A DNA stretch of 64,000 nucleotides from Sphingomonas sp. Ant H11 (GTDB taxonomy: Bacteria; Pseudomonadota; Alphaproteobacteria; Sphingomonadales; Sphingomonadaceae), in assembly GCF_000797515.1 (NCBI RefSeq), contig NZ_JSBN01000016.1, positions 1 through 64,000 of the forward strand. The letters run 5' to 3'. Under the pieces are notes generated by a model. The model saw only the letters and a program-made list of their open reading frames with translations. It made no database searches and was not told the origin of the DNA. Both the position numbers and the translations under genes were made by a program. Each line of letters starts with the position of its first letter. Positions within the stretch are counted from its first letter, which is position 1. Positions 28,351-37,323 of the stretch are shown here, piece after piece.

Positions 28351-29682
28351 GTGCAAACAAACCATTCCAGCAACCGGGAAAGATACGTGAGAAAAGCGCT
28401 TTTCCTGGACGTTACGAAGACGTTCGAATCTCGCTTCGCGACTGGCATTCAGCGTGTAGTGCGTGAACTGGTCCGACGTAGCGCATGGATCGGGGAACTA
28501 CTTGACCTTGATGTTGATATTGTCGTTGCAACCAGATCGGGTTACTACCGCCTCGACAAGGACGCGGTGTCCGACCTAGTCGATCCCCCGCGAAGTCCAA
28601 GTGCGGCGCTCGTGATGCAATCGTCGCTCACCCGGATCGCGAAAAGAGTGGTTCAGGCCATCCCCCCAATATATGCATTTCTGCAGCGCCGGAGCGTTAA
28701 CCGCCGCATGAGGGTTTTGACCGCCGGACTTGAACCAATCACAGCCAAACACGAAACCATCGTTATATTGATCGATTCTTTTGGCAATGGCAGCCCGTCC
28801 GTAGAGGCCATATTGCGGGCAAAACGAGCCGGGGCATCGACGATTGCGATCGTATATGACGCGATTCCGCTAGAACATCCCGAGATGACGCCGTCGACAA
28901 CTGCATACCCCTTCCGGCGCGCCTTCAATCGTCTCGCGGTGGAACTGGATGGTCTGATAACGATTTCTCGCAGCAGTGCGGATGAAATCCGTCGACAAGA
29001 CGCAGTTGTACGTTCGGGAACTCCTGTCACCAGCTTCTATTTGGGGCGGGACATCCCGATCTTCGGCAACGCCGCCCTTGCGCCTTCCATCCCGGAAATT
29101 GCCTGGCAAGGCGGACCAACCTTTATCATGATTGGGTCGATCGAGCCGCGCAAGCGTCACGCTGCGGTGCTCGCTGCGTTCGACAGACTGTGGGACGCAG
29201 GAACCGTCGCGAACCTGGTGATGATCGGCAGAATAGGCTGGGAAATCGAGGACTTTGTCTCGCAGGCGCGTTCTCATCCGCGGTACGGTACAAACCTGTT
29301 TTTGTGTCACGAAGTCGACGATATGGAACTTCAGTATGCGATGATGCGAGCCAGTGCGACCATCATTGCATCAAAGGCTGAAGGATTTGGGCTTCCTATC
29401 GTCGAATCTCTGGCGCTTGGGGTCCCTGTGATCGCGTCCGACATTCCGATTTTTCGCGAGGTAGCGGGCGACGCCGGATGCTTTTTTCCTCCTGACGACC
29501 TTGACGAATTCGCTAGGGTGATCGCTCGCTTCATTGAAAGCCCCGACGGATATCGCGTGGCCGCGCGCGCTTTCCAATGGATCAACTGGGACGATTCGGC
29601 GCGCCAGTTTACCGATGCGGTGCAGTCGATCCTTGCCGAAGTCGATGTAAATCATCCAGACGCCGGAGCATCAGCCGAATAG
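28351..29682 (+). CDS. GT4-family glycosyltransferase
   Basis: 443 residues from GTG 28351, or 431 from GTG 28387, which has a better upstream purine stretch and opens directly into RKALFLDVTKTF. GT-B fold, with FIMIGSIEPRKRHAAVLAAF and the EX7E motif in KAEGFGLPIVESLALG. The N-terminus (DVTKTFESRFATGIQRVVRE) is shared with a mannosyltransferase-like subgroup of GT4. It ends the rightward run and overlaps the opposing reductase gene tail-to-tail by 31 bases. Confidence 0.85.
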   Translation: MQTNHSSNRERYVRKALFLDVTKTFESRFATGIQRVVRELVRRSAWIGELLDLDVDIVVATRSGYYRLDKDAVSDLVDPPRSPSAALVMQSSLTRIAKRVVQAIPPIYAFLQRRSVNRRMRVLTAGLEPITAKHETIVILIDSFGNGSPSVEAILRAKRAGASTIAIVYDAIPLEHPEMTPSTTAYPFRRAFNRLAVELDGLITISRSSADEIRRQDAVVRSGTPVTSFYLGRDIPIFGNAALAPSIPEIAWQGGPTFIMIGSIEPRKRHAAVLAAFDRLWDAGTVANLVMIGRIGWEIEDFVSQARSHPRYGTNLFLCHEVDDMELQYAMMRASATIIASKAEGFGLPIVESLALGVPVIASDIPIFREVAGDAGCFFPPDDLDEFARVIARFIESPDGYRVAARAFQWINWDDSARQFTDAVQSILAEVDVNHPDAGASAE

Positions 29683-30671
29683 CGTTTATCGAGCGGCCTC
29701 GCACCCGCGACATCTGAAACGACCGCACCAAGGTCAGAGCGCGATGCCGCGCCGAGTTTGGCGATCCGCGAAACATCGGGCACGTAGCGTGATCGCTGAG
29801 TATTATCTGCTGCGCCGAGGATAACAATCTCGCGGTCGGGCGAAAGGCGGTCGCGGACAAACTTAGCCAACTCCGCGATTGTCACCGCTTCCTCAGACCC
29901 GACATTGTACGCCGACCCCGCCTTGCCGGACACGAGGGCTACGACCAGTGCGTGCGCCATCGCGCGACCATCTAGATAGGAGCGTACTGCGCTTCCATCG
30001 CCAGCGACCTTGATTGGGCCTGAGCCACAGGCAAGCGCGTCACGCACGAAACTTCCCAGTGCATAACGTCCATCGTGTGGCAAATGGACACTCCCAAACG
30101 CAAACAAGCGGGCAATGACCGTCTCCAGTCCATGCTCATGCTTTGCAATGGTGCAAAGCTGCTCCGCTACACGCTTGGCCTGACCATATGTTGATCCCGG
30201 CAATAGTGAATCGGGTGCCCCCCGATAATCCTCGTTGATATGCGAAAGCGATACCGGTTGAGGGCCGTACACTGCCCCCGAGCTGACCAGCAGGAAACGC
30301 TGGACGCCAGCGCGAAAGGATGCGTCCAGCAAAGTCCGTGTACCATTAACGATTTGGTCAATCCAAGCGGCATATCCGATATTTAGATGCGTATCCGCAG
30401 CCGCGTGAATGACGTCGGTCGTATCTTCGGCCAAATCAGGCAAATTTGACAGACTGCCATCTATCGTGGTCAGCCAAAGATACTGTTTCTGAACCGGATA
30501 ACGGGCCCGAAAGGCCGGGGCATTGCGGGTGAGCACCGAAACACGCAATCCACCATAGGCAGCTTCGCAACAGGCCAAATAATCTAGTAAAGTTCTGCCA
30601 ACGCAACCCGTTCCGCCGGTTAGGAAAATGTGTCGCCCACGCAAATCATGGGGCCCGTTACTGAGCATCAT
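29652..30671 (-). CDS. Short-chain reductase/epimerase coupled to a split transketolase
   Basis: 339 residues from ATG 30671, overlapping the transketolase C gene by 14 bases; longer upstream frames lie inside that gene. Extended SDR: FLTGGTGCVGRTLLDYL, the active-site LLVSSGAVYG and YGQAKRVAEQL (YxxxK). In Yersinia the analogous reductase YerF reduces the two-carbon branch installed at C4 of a CDP-3,6-dideoxy-4-ketohexose. Here the partner is a transketolase, so I infer reduction of a newly added ketol branch. A plain C4 reductase (abequose/paratose type) is the alternative. Confidence 0.8.
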   Translation of the reverse strand: MMLSNGPHDLRGRHIFLTGGTGCVGRTLLDYLACCEAAYGGLRVSVLTRNAPAFRARYPVQKQYLWLTTIDGSLSNLPDLAEDTTDVIHAAADTHLNIGYAAWIDQIVNGTRTLLDASFRAGVQRFLLVSSGAVYGPQPVSLSHINEDYRGAPDSLLPGSTYGQAKRVAEQLCTIAKHEHGLETVIARLFAFGSVHLPHDGRYALGSFVRDALACGSGPIKVAGDGSAVRSYLDGRAMAHALVVALVSGKAGSAYNVGSEEAVTIAELAKFVRDRLSPDREIVILGAADNTQRSRYVPDVSRIAKLGAASRSDLGAVVSDVAGARPLDKRYSADAPASG

Positions 30672-31569
30672 AAATCGCGATTCGAGTAGCAATCGTCTCC
30701 AAATCGAGACCGTGTTCCCGCAACAAATATTCGTAGGAGCCACAGTGCTCCGAAAAACGATCCGGCACGCCAATTCGCAAAACCGATCGCGGATGAACCG
30801 CAGTAGACTCTTCGGCGACGAGGGAACCGAACCCTCCCATCACCGAATGTTCCTCCATAGTGACCAGGCGGCTGGATGATGCGCAAATGGCTGCCAAGGT
30901 CGCTGTGTCGAAAGGCTTAATGGAAGGCGCGCTCCATACCGCGATGCCGCCGATTCTTTCGGCAACGGCAACAGCTGTCGTAGCGATCGGTCCGGTTGCC
31001 AAGATGGTGGTACCACCGATGCGCCCAGACCGCAGGCATTGAAGCTTGGCCATGTCGATCGCAACGCCTTCTTTATGCACATCCCCCCGATCTGCTTTAC
31101 CCATGCGCAAATATACGGAGCACCGTGCTGCATAGGCATGGTCCATGGCAGCGGAAAGCTCATGGCGATCGGCAGGGGAAAGCACCATCATGCCGGGCAC
31201 CGCGCGGACACAGGCGATATCCTCCAGCGCCTGATGGCTAGTGCCAAGGTAGCTGTAAACGAAACCAGCGCCGTCGCCGACAAACACTACGGGAAGATTA
31301 TCATGCGCGACGTCGATTTTAATCTGCTCAAGTACGCGCACCGGAACGAATGCGCTCAAACCGTAAACAAAGGGCCGGAAGCCCATACGGGCGAGCCCTG
31401 CCGCCATGCCGACCATGTTCTGCTCGGCAATGCCGGCATTGATGTATCGGTCCGGGTGTGCTGCGCGAAATGCGTCGAACAATGCATAACCATGGTCGCC
31501 TGTCAGCAAGATAACCCGTGGATCAGCGTCTGCAATGCGAACCAGACTATCAGAAAAGGTCTGCCTCAC
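30658..31569 (-). CDS. Transketolase-like, C-terminal subunit
   Basis: 303 residues. The pyrimidine-binding (TKC/transket_pyr) half of a two-gene thiamine diphosphate enzyme: DHGYALFDAFRAAHPDRYIN, and the catalytic Glu in AGIAEQNMVGMAAGLA that activates the cofactor. It also has SYLGTSHQALEDIA and the C-terminal domain IGGIAVWSAPSIKPFD. Its start overlaps the N subunit stop by four bases (ATGA). Split transketolases transfer a two-carbon ketol unit. Placed in an EPS cluster beside a CDP-3,6-dideoxy-4-ketosugar pathway, it is a candidate sugar-branching enzyme rather than a pentose-phosphate enzyme. Confidence 0.88.
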   Translation of the reverse strand: MRQTFSDSLVRIADADPRVILLTGDHGYALFDAFRAAHPDRYINAGIAEQNMVGMAAGLARMGFRPFVYGLSAFVPVRVLEQIKIDVAHDNLPVVFVGDGAGFVYSYLGTSHQALEDIACVRAVPGMMVLSPADRHELSAAMDHAYAARCSVYLRMGKADRGDVHKEGVAIDMAKLQCLRSGRIGGTTILATGPIATTAVAVAERIGGIAVWSAPSIKPFDTATLAAICASSSRLVTMEEHSVMGGFGSLVAEESTAVHPRSVLRIGVPDRFSEHCGSYEYLLREHGLDLETIATRIAIYDAQ

Positions 31570-32390
31570 CGGGATTCTCCCAGCGCGGCAACCGCCGTCT
31601 GATAGGTTTCATCAGTCAAGCGCGTGTAATGCCAGATATTGTCATTTTCCATGAAGGGTACCCCCCGTCCCTTTATTGTCTTCGCAATCAGCGCCTTCGG
31701 ACGTTTCGAACCGTTTGCCAGCATTGTCGTGAGCGCATTGTCGATAGCGGTTTCATCATGGCCATCTATTTCCATGACGTCGAAATCGAACGCAGCGAAC
31801 TTGGCTGAAAGGCTACCCCGCGAGAGAATATCGCTGGTCTTGCCCATCGCTTGAAATCCATTTTCGTCGACGATAATGACGAGATTGTCGAGATTGTGCT
31901 GGGCTGCGAAAAGCATTGCCTCCCAGATCGGGCCTTCATTCATTTCACCATCGCCGACAATCGCAAACACGCGCTGGCCACTATTATCGCGTTGCGCGGC
32001 GAACGCCATGCCGACCGCCACGGACACACCATGACCAAGCGAACCCGACGTTACCTCGAGACCGGGAACACGTGAATCCGAAAGCCCCTTGAGCATCGAT
32101 CCATCGACGCAATAGCCGGATATCGCTGCATCGTCGATCCAACCGATTTCGTGCATACAGGCATATTGCGCCATAACCCCATGACCCTTGCTGAGCACAA
32201 GCATATCGCGGACGGGTGACTTGGGATCTGTCGGCGAGAAGCGTAAATGGTTTCGATACAGAACCGCAAGCAACTCGATGATCGAAAAAGCACAGCCGAT
32301 ATGAGCGGTCCGCCCCACATAAGCCATGTCGAGCACGGTTCGCCGAAGCTTTTGGGGATTAAAGGACAAGTTTGATTTAGACGACTGCAT
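31566..32390 (-). CDS. Transketolase-like, N-terminal (TPP-binding) subunit
   Basis: 274 residues from ATG 32390, preferred over ATG 32444 because AAGGA sits just upstream. It carries the diphosphate/Mg-binding half: GRTAHIGCAFSIIELLAVLY, GSLGHGVSVAVGMAFAAQ, and the TPP motif VGDGEMNEGPIWEAMLFAA continuing to NLVIIVDENGFQA. It forms the active enzyme with the following gene. It is first of a three-gene leftward operon facing the rest of the EPS cluster; its promoter should lie in 32391-32540. Confidence 0.88.
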   Translation of the reverse strand: MQSSKSNLSFNPQKLRRTVLDMAYVGRTAHIGCAFSIIELLAVLYRNHLRFSPTDPKSPVRDMLVLSKGHGVMAQYACMHEIGWIDDAAISGYCVDGSMLKGLSDSRVPGLEVTSGSLGHGVSVAVGMAFAAQRDNSGQRVFAIVGDGEMNEGPIWEAMLFAAQHNLDNLVIIVDENGFQAMGKTSDILSRGSLSAKFAAFDFDVMEIDGHDETAIDNALTTMLANGSKRPKALIAKTIKGRGVPFMENDNIWHYTRLTDETYQTAVAALGESR

Positions 32391-32887
32391 CTCAATTCCT
32401 TCAGGATCGTCGGAGCGCTTTGAGGTAGTGTGATTTTCGATCATGCGTGTGCGATTGCGCTAACGGATGAACCACATTGTTCGCAAGTCGGGATATGTTA
32501 AGGGCACCAGCTCAATCCCCCATCGGGCTCTAACCTTGCTTAATGAGCACGTCGTTGAACGCCTCGGCCATCGGTGCCGGCAGGCTCTGGCCCTGCCGCC
32601 TTAGAAGCGTGTGCATGCATGGCGAACGGCATCTCGCGGCTGAAGATCCAGCTATCTGCTTGCGGCCCTGGCGGCCGGCAGGGAAGGGCGTTGGGGTGTC
32701 TGCCTCCCCGCGTGCTTGCTGCTGGAGAGGATCGGCCGATTTGAGCGGTACAACCGGGGGAGGCGGTCACGCAAATTGGCGAAGGAGGGTTTGCGGCTCG
32801 TCTCGCGGTCTCCTTCTTGCGCATCGACACCGGCTTGTCGGTATGTCCGGATGTAGATCCGTCTGACTTCGTCGGCCCATTCAAGCG

Positions 32888-33140
32888 ATGATCGCGTTCA
32901 TTGACCATTACCGCGCTGCCTATGGTGTCGAGCCGATCTGGCGGGTCCTGCCGATCGCTCCATCGACTTACCAGGAGCGCGCGTCGCGCGGCGACAGGAT
33001 CCGACACGCCTGTCGGCGCGGGCGCGGCAAGATGTGGCCTTCAAGCCGGAGATCGCATGCGTGTTCGCCGAGAAGTTCCCGGTCTGCGGCATGCGCAAAG
33101 TTTGGCGGCAGATGGTGCGCGAGATGGTCCGGCAGGCGCG
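32888..33140 (+). pseudogene. IS3-family OrfB fragment
   Basis: MIAFIDHYRAAYGVEPIWRV then LPIAPSTY, the standard OrfB N-terminus of IS51-like elements. Near 33020 the frame changes to VAFKPEIACVFAEKFPVCG and MRKVWRQM, also OrfB. The bases just before it encode GPFKR and a stop, the usual OrfA end. The catalytic DDE part and both IS ends are missing. Confidence 0.75.
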
Positions 33141-33337
33141 ATCTGAGGTGAGCCAGTGCGCACTACGATCAGCGACAAGCGGACACCTTTTCCATGCTTC
33201 TCGTAAACAGGAACATCCCAACTTAAGCTGATCGCGCAGACCTTTGGATATCTCTGTTTTGCCATAAAATCAGTAGTGTACTGATTTTAGACGCTATTAT
33301 CTCGCGAGATTTATACCTAAGCACTAGAATACAAAAA

Positions 33338-33362
33338 AACGGCGACCGTTAAGGTCGCCGTT
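33338..33362 (-). terminator. Intrinsic terminator of the small exported-protein gene
   Basis: A perfect 10-bp stem (AACGGCGACC / GGTCGCCGTT) with a 5-nt loop. On the minus strand it is followed by a run of T (plus-strand A7 at 33333-33339). Confidence 0.9.
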
Positions 33363-33366
33363 CTCA

Positions 33367-33390
33367 CTCCATAACCAAAAGGTTATGGAG
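33367..33390 (-). repeat. Second perfect hairpin just after the stop codon
   Basis: CTCCATAACC-AAAA-GGTTATGGAG, a 10-bp perfect stem with a 4-nt loop, one base after the stop of the small gene and just before the terminator. Without its own T run it probably protects the mRNA 3' end or assists termination. Confidence 0.8.
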
Positions 33391-33391
33391 A

Positions 33392-33622
33392 TCAGTTGCT
33401 GCTGCTGGTTGCAGCGGCGATGCCGCCAGCTGCACCGGCAACGGCGAGAATGCCGATGATGATGCCGACCTGTGCGATGCCGTTCTTCTTCGACGATGCC
33501 TTGCCAACGCGGACCGACTTGCTCAGCGACAGCGAAGCAGCAGGATTCTGGGCCGATGCCACAACTGGCATAGCAACCAGCGACACTGCGGCAAGCGAGG
33601 CTGCGATCTTAGCGAGATTCAT
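33392..33622 (-). CDS. Small exported protein with a C-terminal glycine/alanine membrane helix
   Basis: 76 residues. A clear signal peptide (KIAASLAAVSLVAMPVVASAQ, cleavage after ASA) is followed by a short basic stretch (VRVGKASSKKNG), a glycine/alanine helix (IIIGILAVAGAAGGIAAA) and a Ser/Asn tail. The family is not named to me, but small proteins of this form occur near EPS genes in sphingomonads. It has its own strong terminator with twin hairpins, so it is probably highly expressed. It is a separate transcription unit. Confidence 0.75.
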   Translation of the reverse strand: MNLAKIAASLAAVSLVAMPVVASAQNPAASLSLSKSVRVGKASSKKNGIAQVGIIIGILAVAGAAGGIAAATSSSN

Positions 33623-33802
33623 TGGTAACTCCCTGTCTTACTTAATGATGAACCTCGTGAGAGGCATTCACTGCAGTACTCGGTTTTCGGCTAGCACAGC
33701 CGCCGTCTCAAACAAACAAAAAAAACCTAAACTCGCCATCTTTTCTGGCAGTGCAGCAAAAATGCTGCACGTCGCCCATAGCGGAAGTCGGTGTGGATTT
33801 CC

Positions 33803-34597
33803 TTAATCGACGTCTGCTGAAGTCCCCAACGCCCCCTCGGTCGAAAGGATCCATCGCTCACCTGCCGCCAAAGCCAGCGCAGAGAGGCGTCCTGTCGCAT
33901 AAGCGCCTGTATCGATGCCGATTCGATTCGGCCGCTCGACCACCTCTGGCGTTATTGTATGGCCGTGCACGATGCAGGTACCGAAATCAGCCTTCGACTT
34001 GATGAAGTCGTCCCTGATCCAACGGAGATCATTCGCCTTTTGATCGGCGAGCGCCACGCCGGGCCGAATTCCGGCATGGACAAACGTATAGTCGCCGATC
34101 TCGATCCTGTCCTCCAGCTGTGCCAAAAAGGCACGGTGGCTGTCGGGAACGAGCAGGGAAAGGTCGCGCAGCACTTCGGTATAATCGGCCCGATTATACG
34201 CCGCCTCGTCCATGCCATAGCTCAAGATCGTCTCGCGCCCTCCGAAGCGGCACAGCAGGCGCAACGCGTCCACGCTCCCGTTCAGGGCTTTGAGGAACAC
34301 TTCTTCGTGGTTTCCCATCAGCACGCGGGTGTCGATTTCGCTGCGCTGCAAGGCGATGACACGGTCGATGACGGCGGCGGAGTGCGGGCCGCGATCGATC
34401 AGGTCGCCGAGGAAGATCAGCGTCTGCTGGGCGGGCGGGCGCGCGGCATGATCGGCCGCGATCCTGGCGAGCAGATCGTCGAGCAGATCGAGCCGACCGT
34501 GAATGTCGCCAATGGCATAGACGCGTCGCCCCTCTGGTATCTGGCGACGCGGCATGGACTTGGATTTCGACAAAATATTTCTAAGGCGTTCAAGCAT
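33803..34597 (-). CDS. Metallophosphoesterase, PPP-type serine/threonine phosphatase
   Basis: 264 residues with the full calcineurin-like metal site: GDIHGR, GDLIDRGP, GNHE, FVHAGIRPG and the late HGHT. This is the bacterial PrpA/ApaH-like group of two-metal phosphatases, cytosolic. In EPS loci such enzymes may act on phosphoproteins, possibly the Wzc tyrosine kinase, but that link is inference from proximity. It faces away from the protease gene at 34700. Confidence 0.9.
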   Translation of the reverse strand: MLERLRNILSKSKSMPRRQIPEGRRVYAIGDIHGRLDLLDDLLARIAADHAARPPAQQTLIFLGDLIDRGPHSAAVIDRVIALQRSEIDTRVLMGNHEEVFLKALNGSVDALRLLCRFGGRETILSYGMDEAAYNRADYTEVLRDLSLLVPDSHRAFLAQLEDRIEIGDYTFVHAGIRPGVALADQKANDLRWIRDDFIKSKADFGTCIVHGHTITPEVVERPNRIGIDTGAYATGRLSALALAAGERWILSTEGALGTSADVD

Positions 34598-34699
34598 ATC
34601 CGAATTTCGGCAGGAAGGGCCCTGGATATCGCGCCCCGAGCGCGAGAGTGCCGCCGATAGAGGATGACCTGCTCTTGAACAACCGTTAAAGGGCTGCCG

Positions 34700-35712
34700 A
34701 TGGTCTCAACACTGCGTGCCGGGCTGCGCCTTGCCCTCGTGGCGCTTCTGGTGGGTGCGGCCGCCCCGCCCCCGTCACAAGCGCCCTCCCCTGCCGCCTT
34801 TGAAGCGTTGCGCCAGGCAGACCTGCGCGTCGCGTCGGTCGGCTATCGGCTGGCCACCGCCAATGCGGCGATCTGCCTCGATCACCAGCCGGGCCTTGGC
34901 CTGCAACTGCACGGCCTTGGCCAATATGGCGTGGATGCGCGCGCCGCTGCGCGCGCGGCGTTCGGGTTTGAAACGGGCGTCGCGGTCGAGGGCGTCGTGC
35001 CGGGATCGACCGCTGCCGCAGCAGGGGTGCGCCCGGGCGATTCGCTGGTCTCGATCAACGGCGCGGCGGTGTCGGCCGCGCTTCCGGGCGCGACGGCGCC
35101 GCCCTCCACCGCAGAACGCGATCGCGTCGAGACGCAATTGGAGCGGTTGCGCAAGCCGCCCCGCTAACCCTCGGCGTCAAGCGCGGCGCACAGGAGCAGG
35201 CCATCGCTATTACCCCGGTGCCCGCCTGCCGCTCGGCGTTCGAAGTGTTGCTCGGCGCCGGGAACGATTCGGCAGCGGATGGCGCGATCATTCAGATCGA
35301 TGCGGGGTTGCTCGATAGCCTCAGCGATGACGAGCTCGCGGTCGTGCTGGCGCATGAACTCTCGCACAATATCCTGCGGCATCGGGCCCGGCTCGAGGCT
35401 GCGGGGGCGCATTGGGGGATTTTGGCGGAGATCGGCAAAAACGGTCGCTTGATGGGCCAGGCGGAAATCGAGGCGGACCGGCTGAGCGTCTATCTGCTCG
35501 CCAATGCCCATTATGATCCGTTCTCGGCCGGTCGCTTCTGGCGGGGGGCCGGGCGCAAACTCGATTTCGGCATTTTGCGCAGCCGCATCTATCTCAGCTG
35601 GAAAGATCGCGCGGCGCTGCTGGATCGCGAGGCCGCGACTATTCCGACGGGCGCCGAGCTGCCCTACCGCCCGCCCCTGATCGACCTGGCGACGACGCCG
35701 ATGACGCGTTGA
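34700..35712 (+). CDS. PDZ-containing M48-type metalloprotease, exported (frameshifted in this sequence)
   Basis: Signal peptide at the N-terminus (LRLALVALLVGAAAPP), a PDZ domain (VVPGSTAAAAGVRPGDSLVS, about 98-125), then a peptidase M48-like domain with zinc motif VVLAHELSHNILRH and the third ligand in AEIEADRLSVYLLANAHYDP. The frame breaks near 35149. Adding one G (TTGCGC to TTGGCGC) turns LERLRKPPR-stop into LERLAQAAPLTLG and gives 337 residues. It likely acts in envelope quality control in the periplasm. It is not obviously part of the EPS or plasmid modules. Confidence 0.82.
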
Positions 35713-35737
35713 CCGTAGCGGTCGGGTCGCCTGCCCG

Positions 35738-36124
35738 TCAGCGTTGCTCGGGCGACGGTCCCCGCGTGCCTTCGACCAGGTCCCGGAATTCGGCCAGCGC
35801 CTGCCAATAGGAACGATGGCCGCGTTGGTTGGTGAAGTCGATGAACCAGTCGAGCGTCTCTTTCGGCCCCTTGATATACAGGCTGCTCTGCGGGGCCGGT
35901 TGCCGTCGGCGCCGGACGGGCGTTGCCCCCTGCCCTTCTGCCTGTCCTTCTACGGAATCGCCGCGGTCGACAAAGCCCAGCGCGTTGCCGCGCGCGATCG
36001 CCGCAGCTTCACGCGCCGGATCCACGCTTAGCGGCGCGCGGACGATCCCGCTCAGATCGAGCTTGGTCGGATCCCCCGCCCCTGTCGGCGCCGTCGCCTT
36101 CTTCCCGAACCCGTAGCCGCTCAT
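35738..36124 (-). CDS. Small partner of ParA (plasmid partition)
   Basis: 128 residues overlapping the parA stop by four bases (ATGA). The N-terminal half is low-complexity and basic ([10 protein letters not shown]); the C-terminal half is a short conserved-looking helical region ([19 protein letters not shown]). Position directly after parA suggests the centromere-binding or adaptor protein of a type Ib-like partition pair, with no ParB homology. Its function is inferred from the operon only. Confidence 0.7.
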   Translation of the reverse strand: MSGYGFGKKATAPTGAGDPTKLDLSGIVRAPLSVDPAREAAAIARGNALGFVDRGDSVEGQAEGQGATPVRRRRQPAPQSSLYIKGPKETLDWFIDFTNQRGHRSYWQALAEFRDLVEGTRGPSPEQR

Positions 36125-36804
36125 GCCTGCATCTCCTGTTGCACCGCCTCGACCACCGCGCGCGCGACTTCGAGCGCGTTGCGGCGTGCGGCGGGCAGGC
36201 CGGCGGTCTGGCTGTCGCTCAGTTCGTCCAGCGTTGCCGAGAAATCGAAGATGTCGCGATACGCTGCGCGCTCGACCAGCGCTGCGGTCAGCAGCGGCAG
36301 CGCCGCGTCGTTGATCGCGGTGACGATGCGTTTGGCGGTCTTGGTCTCGATCGCGGCATTGTCGCGGCTGCGGACCAAGCGGAAAGGGATCGACCGCCCG
36401 AGCGCTTCGGCTTCTTCCTGGACGAGGGCGACCGCATTGGCGGCAAGTTCCGCGTCGATCGGGGAAAGGTTGAACGGGATCAACACCAGATGCGATCGGG
36501 CGAGCGCACGTGAGGTCATGCGCGACGCGGTGCCTTCGAGGTCGATCAACACGAAATCGTGCGATGCTGTGTATTGATCGATGACGCGGACCAGTTCGGA
36601 TTCCTTCGGGCTGGCGATAATGTCGAACGGCAAGGCCTTGCCCTGCTCATGGCGCTTGCGGCCCCAGCCGGCGATGATCGCATTGGGGTCGGCGTCGATC
36701 ACGGTGACCGCGGCGCCGCTCCGCGCCAGCTCGCTGGCGAGCACCAGCGTCAACGTGGTCTTGCCGGCACCGCCCTTGGGATTGGCCACTGAGATTGCTG
36801 GCAT
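36121..36804 (-). CDS. parA: ParA-family partition ATPase
   Basis: 227 residues. Deviant Walker [21 protein letters not shown] at the N-terminus, Walker A' [13 protein letters not shown], and a Walker B-like [10 protein letters not shown]. There is no N-terminal DNA-binding extension, so it is the short ParA type of plasmids. ATP-driven segregation with the adjacent small partner. It is divergent from repA across the candidate origin region. Confidence 0.92.
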   Translation of the reverse strand: MPAISVANPKGGAGKTTLTLVLASELARSGAAVTVIDADPNAIIAGWGRKRHEQGKALPFDIIASPKESELVRVIDQYTASHDFVLIDLEGTASRMTSRALARSHLVLIPFNLSPIDAELAANAVALVQEEAEALGRSIPFRLVRSRDNAAIETKTAKRIVTAINDAALPLLTAALVERAAYRDIFDFSATLDELSDSQTAGLPAARRNALEVARAVVEAVQQEMQA

Positions 36805-37077
36805 GATGCGCTCCTATACAGGCGGCGATGGATACAGCCCTCGCTGCAAAATGTCGATATCGCAATCGACACCATACGCATATTAAAATGCCAATGAATA
36901 TGATTGCAATATCAATATGGATATCCATAGCGATATGCATACTGTAAAAAGAAGCGGGCGCAAAACTGCTACGGCACGCAAATCGCGGCCAAAAACGCGA
37001 CCTCTCGGTGCAAGGGTACGCCGGGGCGACCGCCCTGCCCGTTGCTCCGGCACGTACCATAAGCGCAGCCAGCGCCC

Positions 37078-37098
37078 TTTTCCGCGTGAAAGCACGAA
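37078..37098 (+). repeat. 21-bp inverted repeat upstream of repA, left arm
   Basis: TTTTCCG-CGTG-AAAGCACGAA. It matches the reverse complement of 37237-37257 except in the four middle bases. A partial copy, TTTTCCGTGCC, lies at 37130-37140. Likely iteron-like RepA sites. Confidence 0.6.
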
Positions 37099-37236
37099 CC
37101 GAAACGATGCCGCCTCGGCAGCACGGCCATTTTCCGTGCCAAAACCGGTCATATCCGGCTGCGCATCGATCAAACCGACGCTGCGAGCACGATCTGTGGG
37201 CGCTACGCGACCAGTGCGCGCCTACGGATGCCAATA

Positions 37237-37257
37237 TTCGTGCTTTCGCACGGAAAA
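37237..37257 (-). repeat. 21-bp inverted repeat upstream of repA, right arm
   Basis: On the minus strand reads TTTTCCG-TGCG-AAAGCACGAA. It is the partner of 37078-37098 and ends 66 bp before the repA start, where binding could also autoregulate repA. Confidence 0.6.
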
Positions 37258-37323
37258 CCCGCTCGGTGCCGCCAACGCTGTGGACACCGCCCCGCCACCC
37301 ACCCATGCTCGAAGGGGTCAGAG

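Larger units (their letters stand above)
32445..33391. other. Gene-free stretch with degraded insertion-sequence DNA
   Basis: About 950 bp with no intact gene. 32391-32540 probably holds the transketolase promoter. 32540-33230 gives only broken frames, ending with an IS3-type relic. 33240-33340 is AT-rich with no gene. 33338-33390 holds two hairpins that belong to the small gene on the right. Confidence 0.6.
36805..37323. other. Candidate plasmid origin and partition-site region
   Basis: 519 bp between divergent parA and repA with no gene. 36840-36950 is AT-rich with many overlapping ATATG/CATAT words, fitting an operator, partition site or melting region. 37060-37260 has TTTTCCG-type repeats, including a 21-bp inverted pair, fitting RepA-binding sites. 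I could not locate a DnaA box with confidence. Confidence 0.55.

Noticed and set aside
32543..32866. Plus and minus frames at 32540-33007 as genes
   Set aside because: Overlapping, low-complexity, no recognisable domain; they lie in degraded IS DNA.
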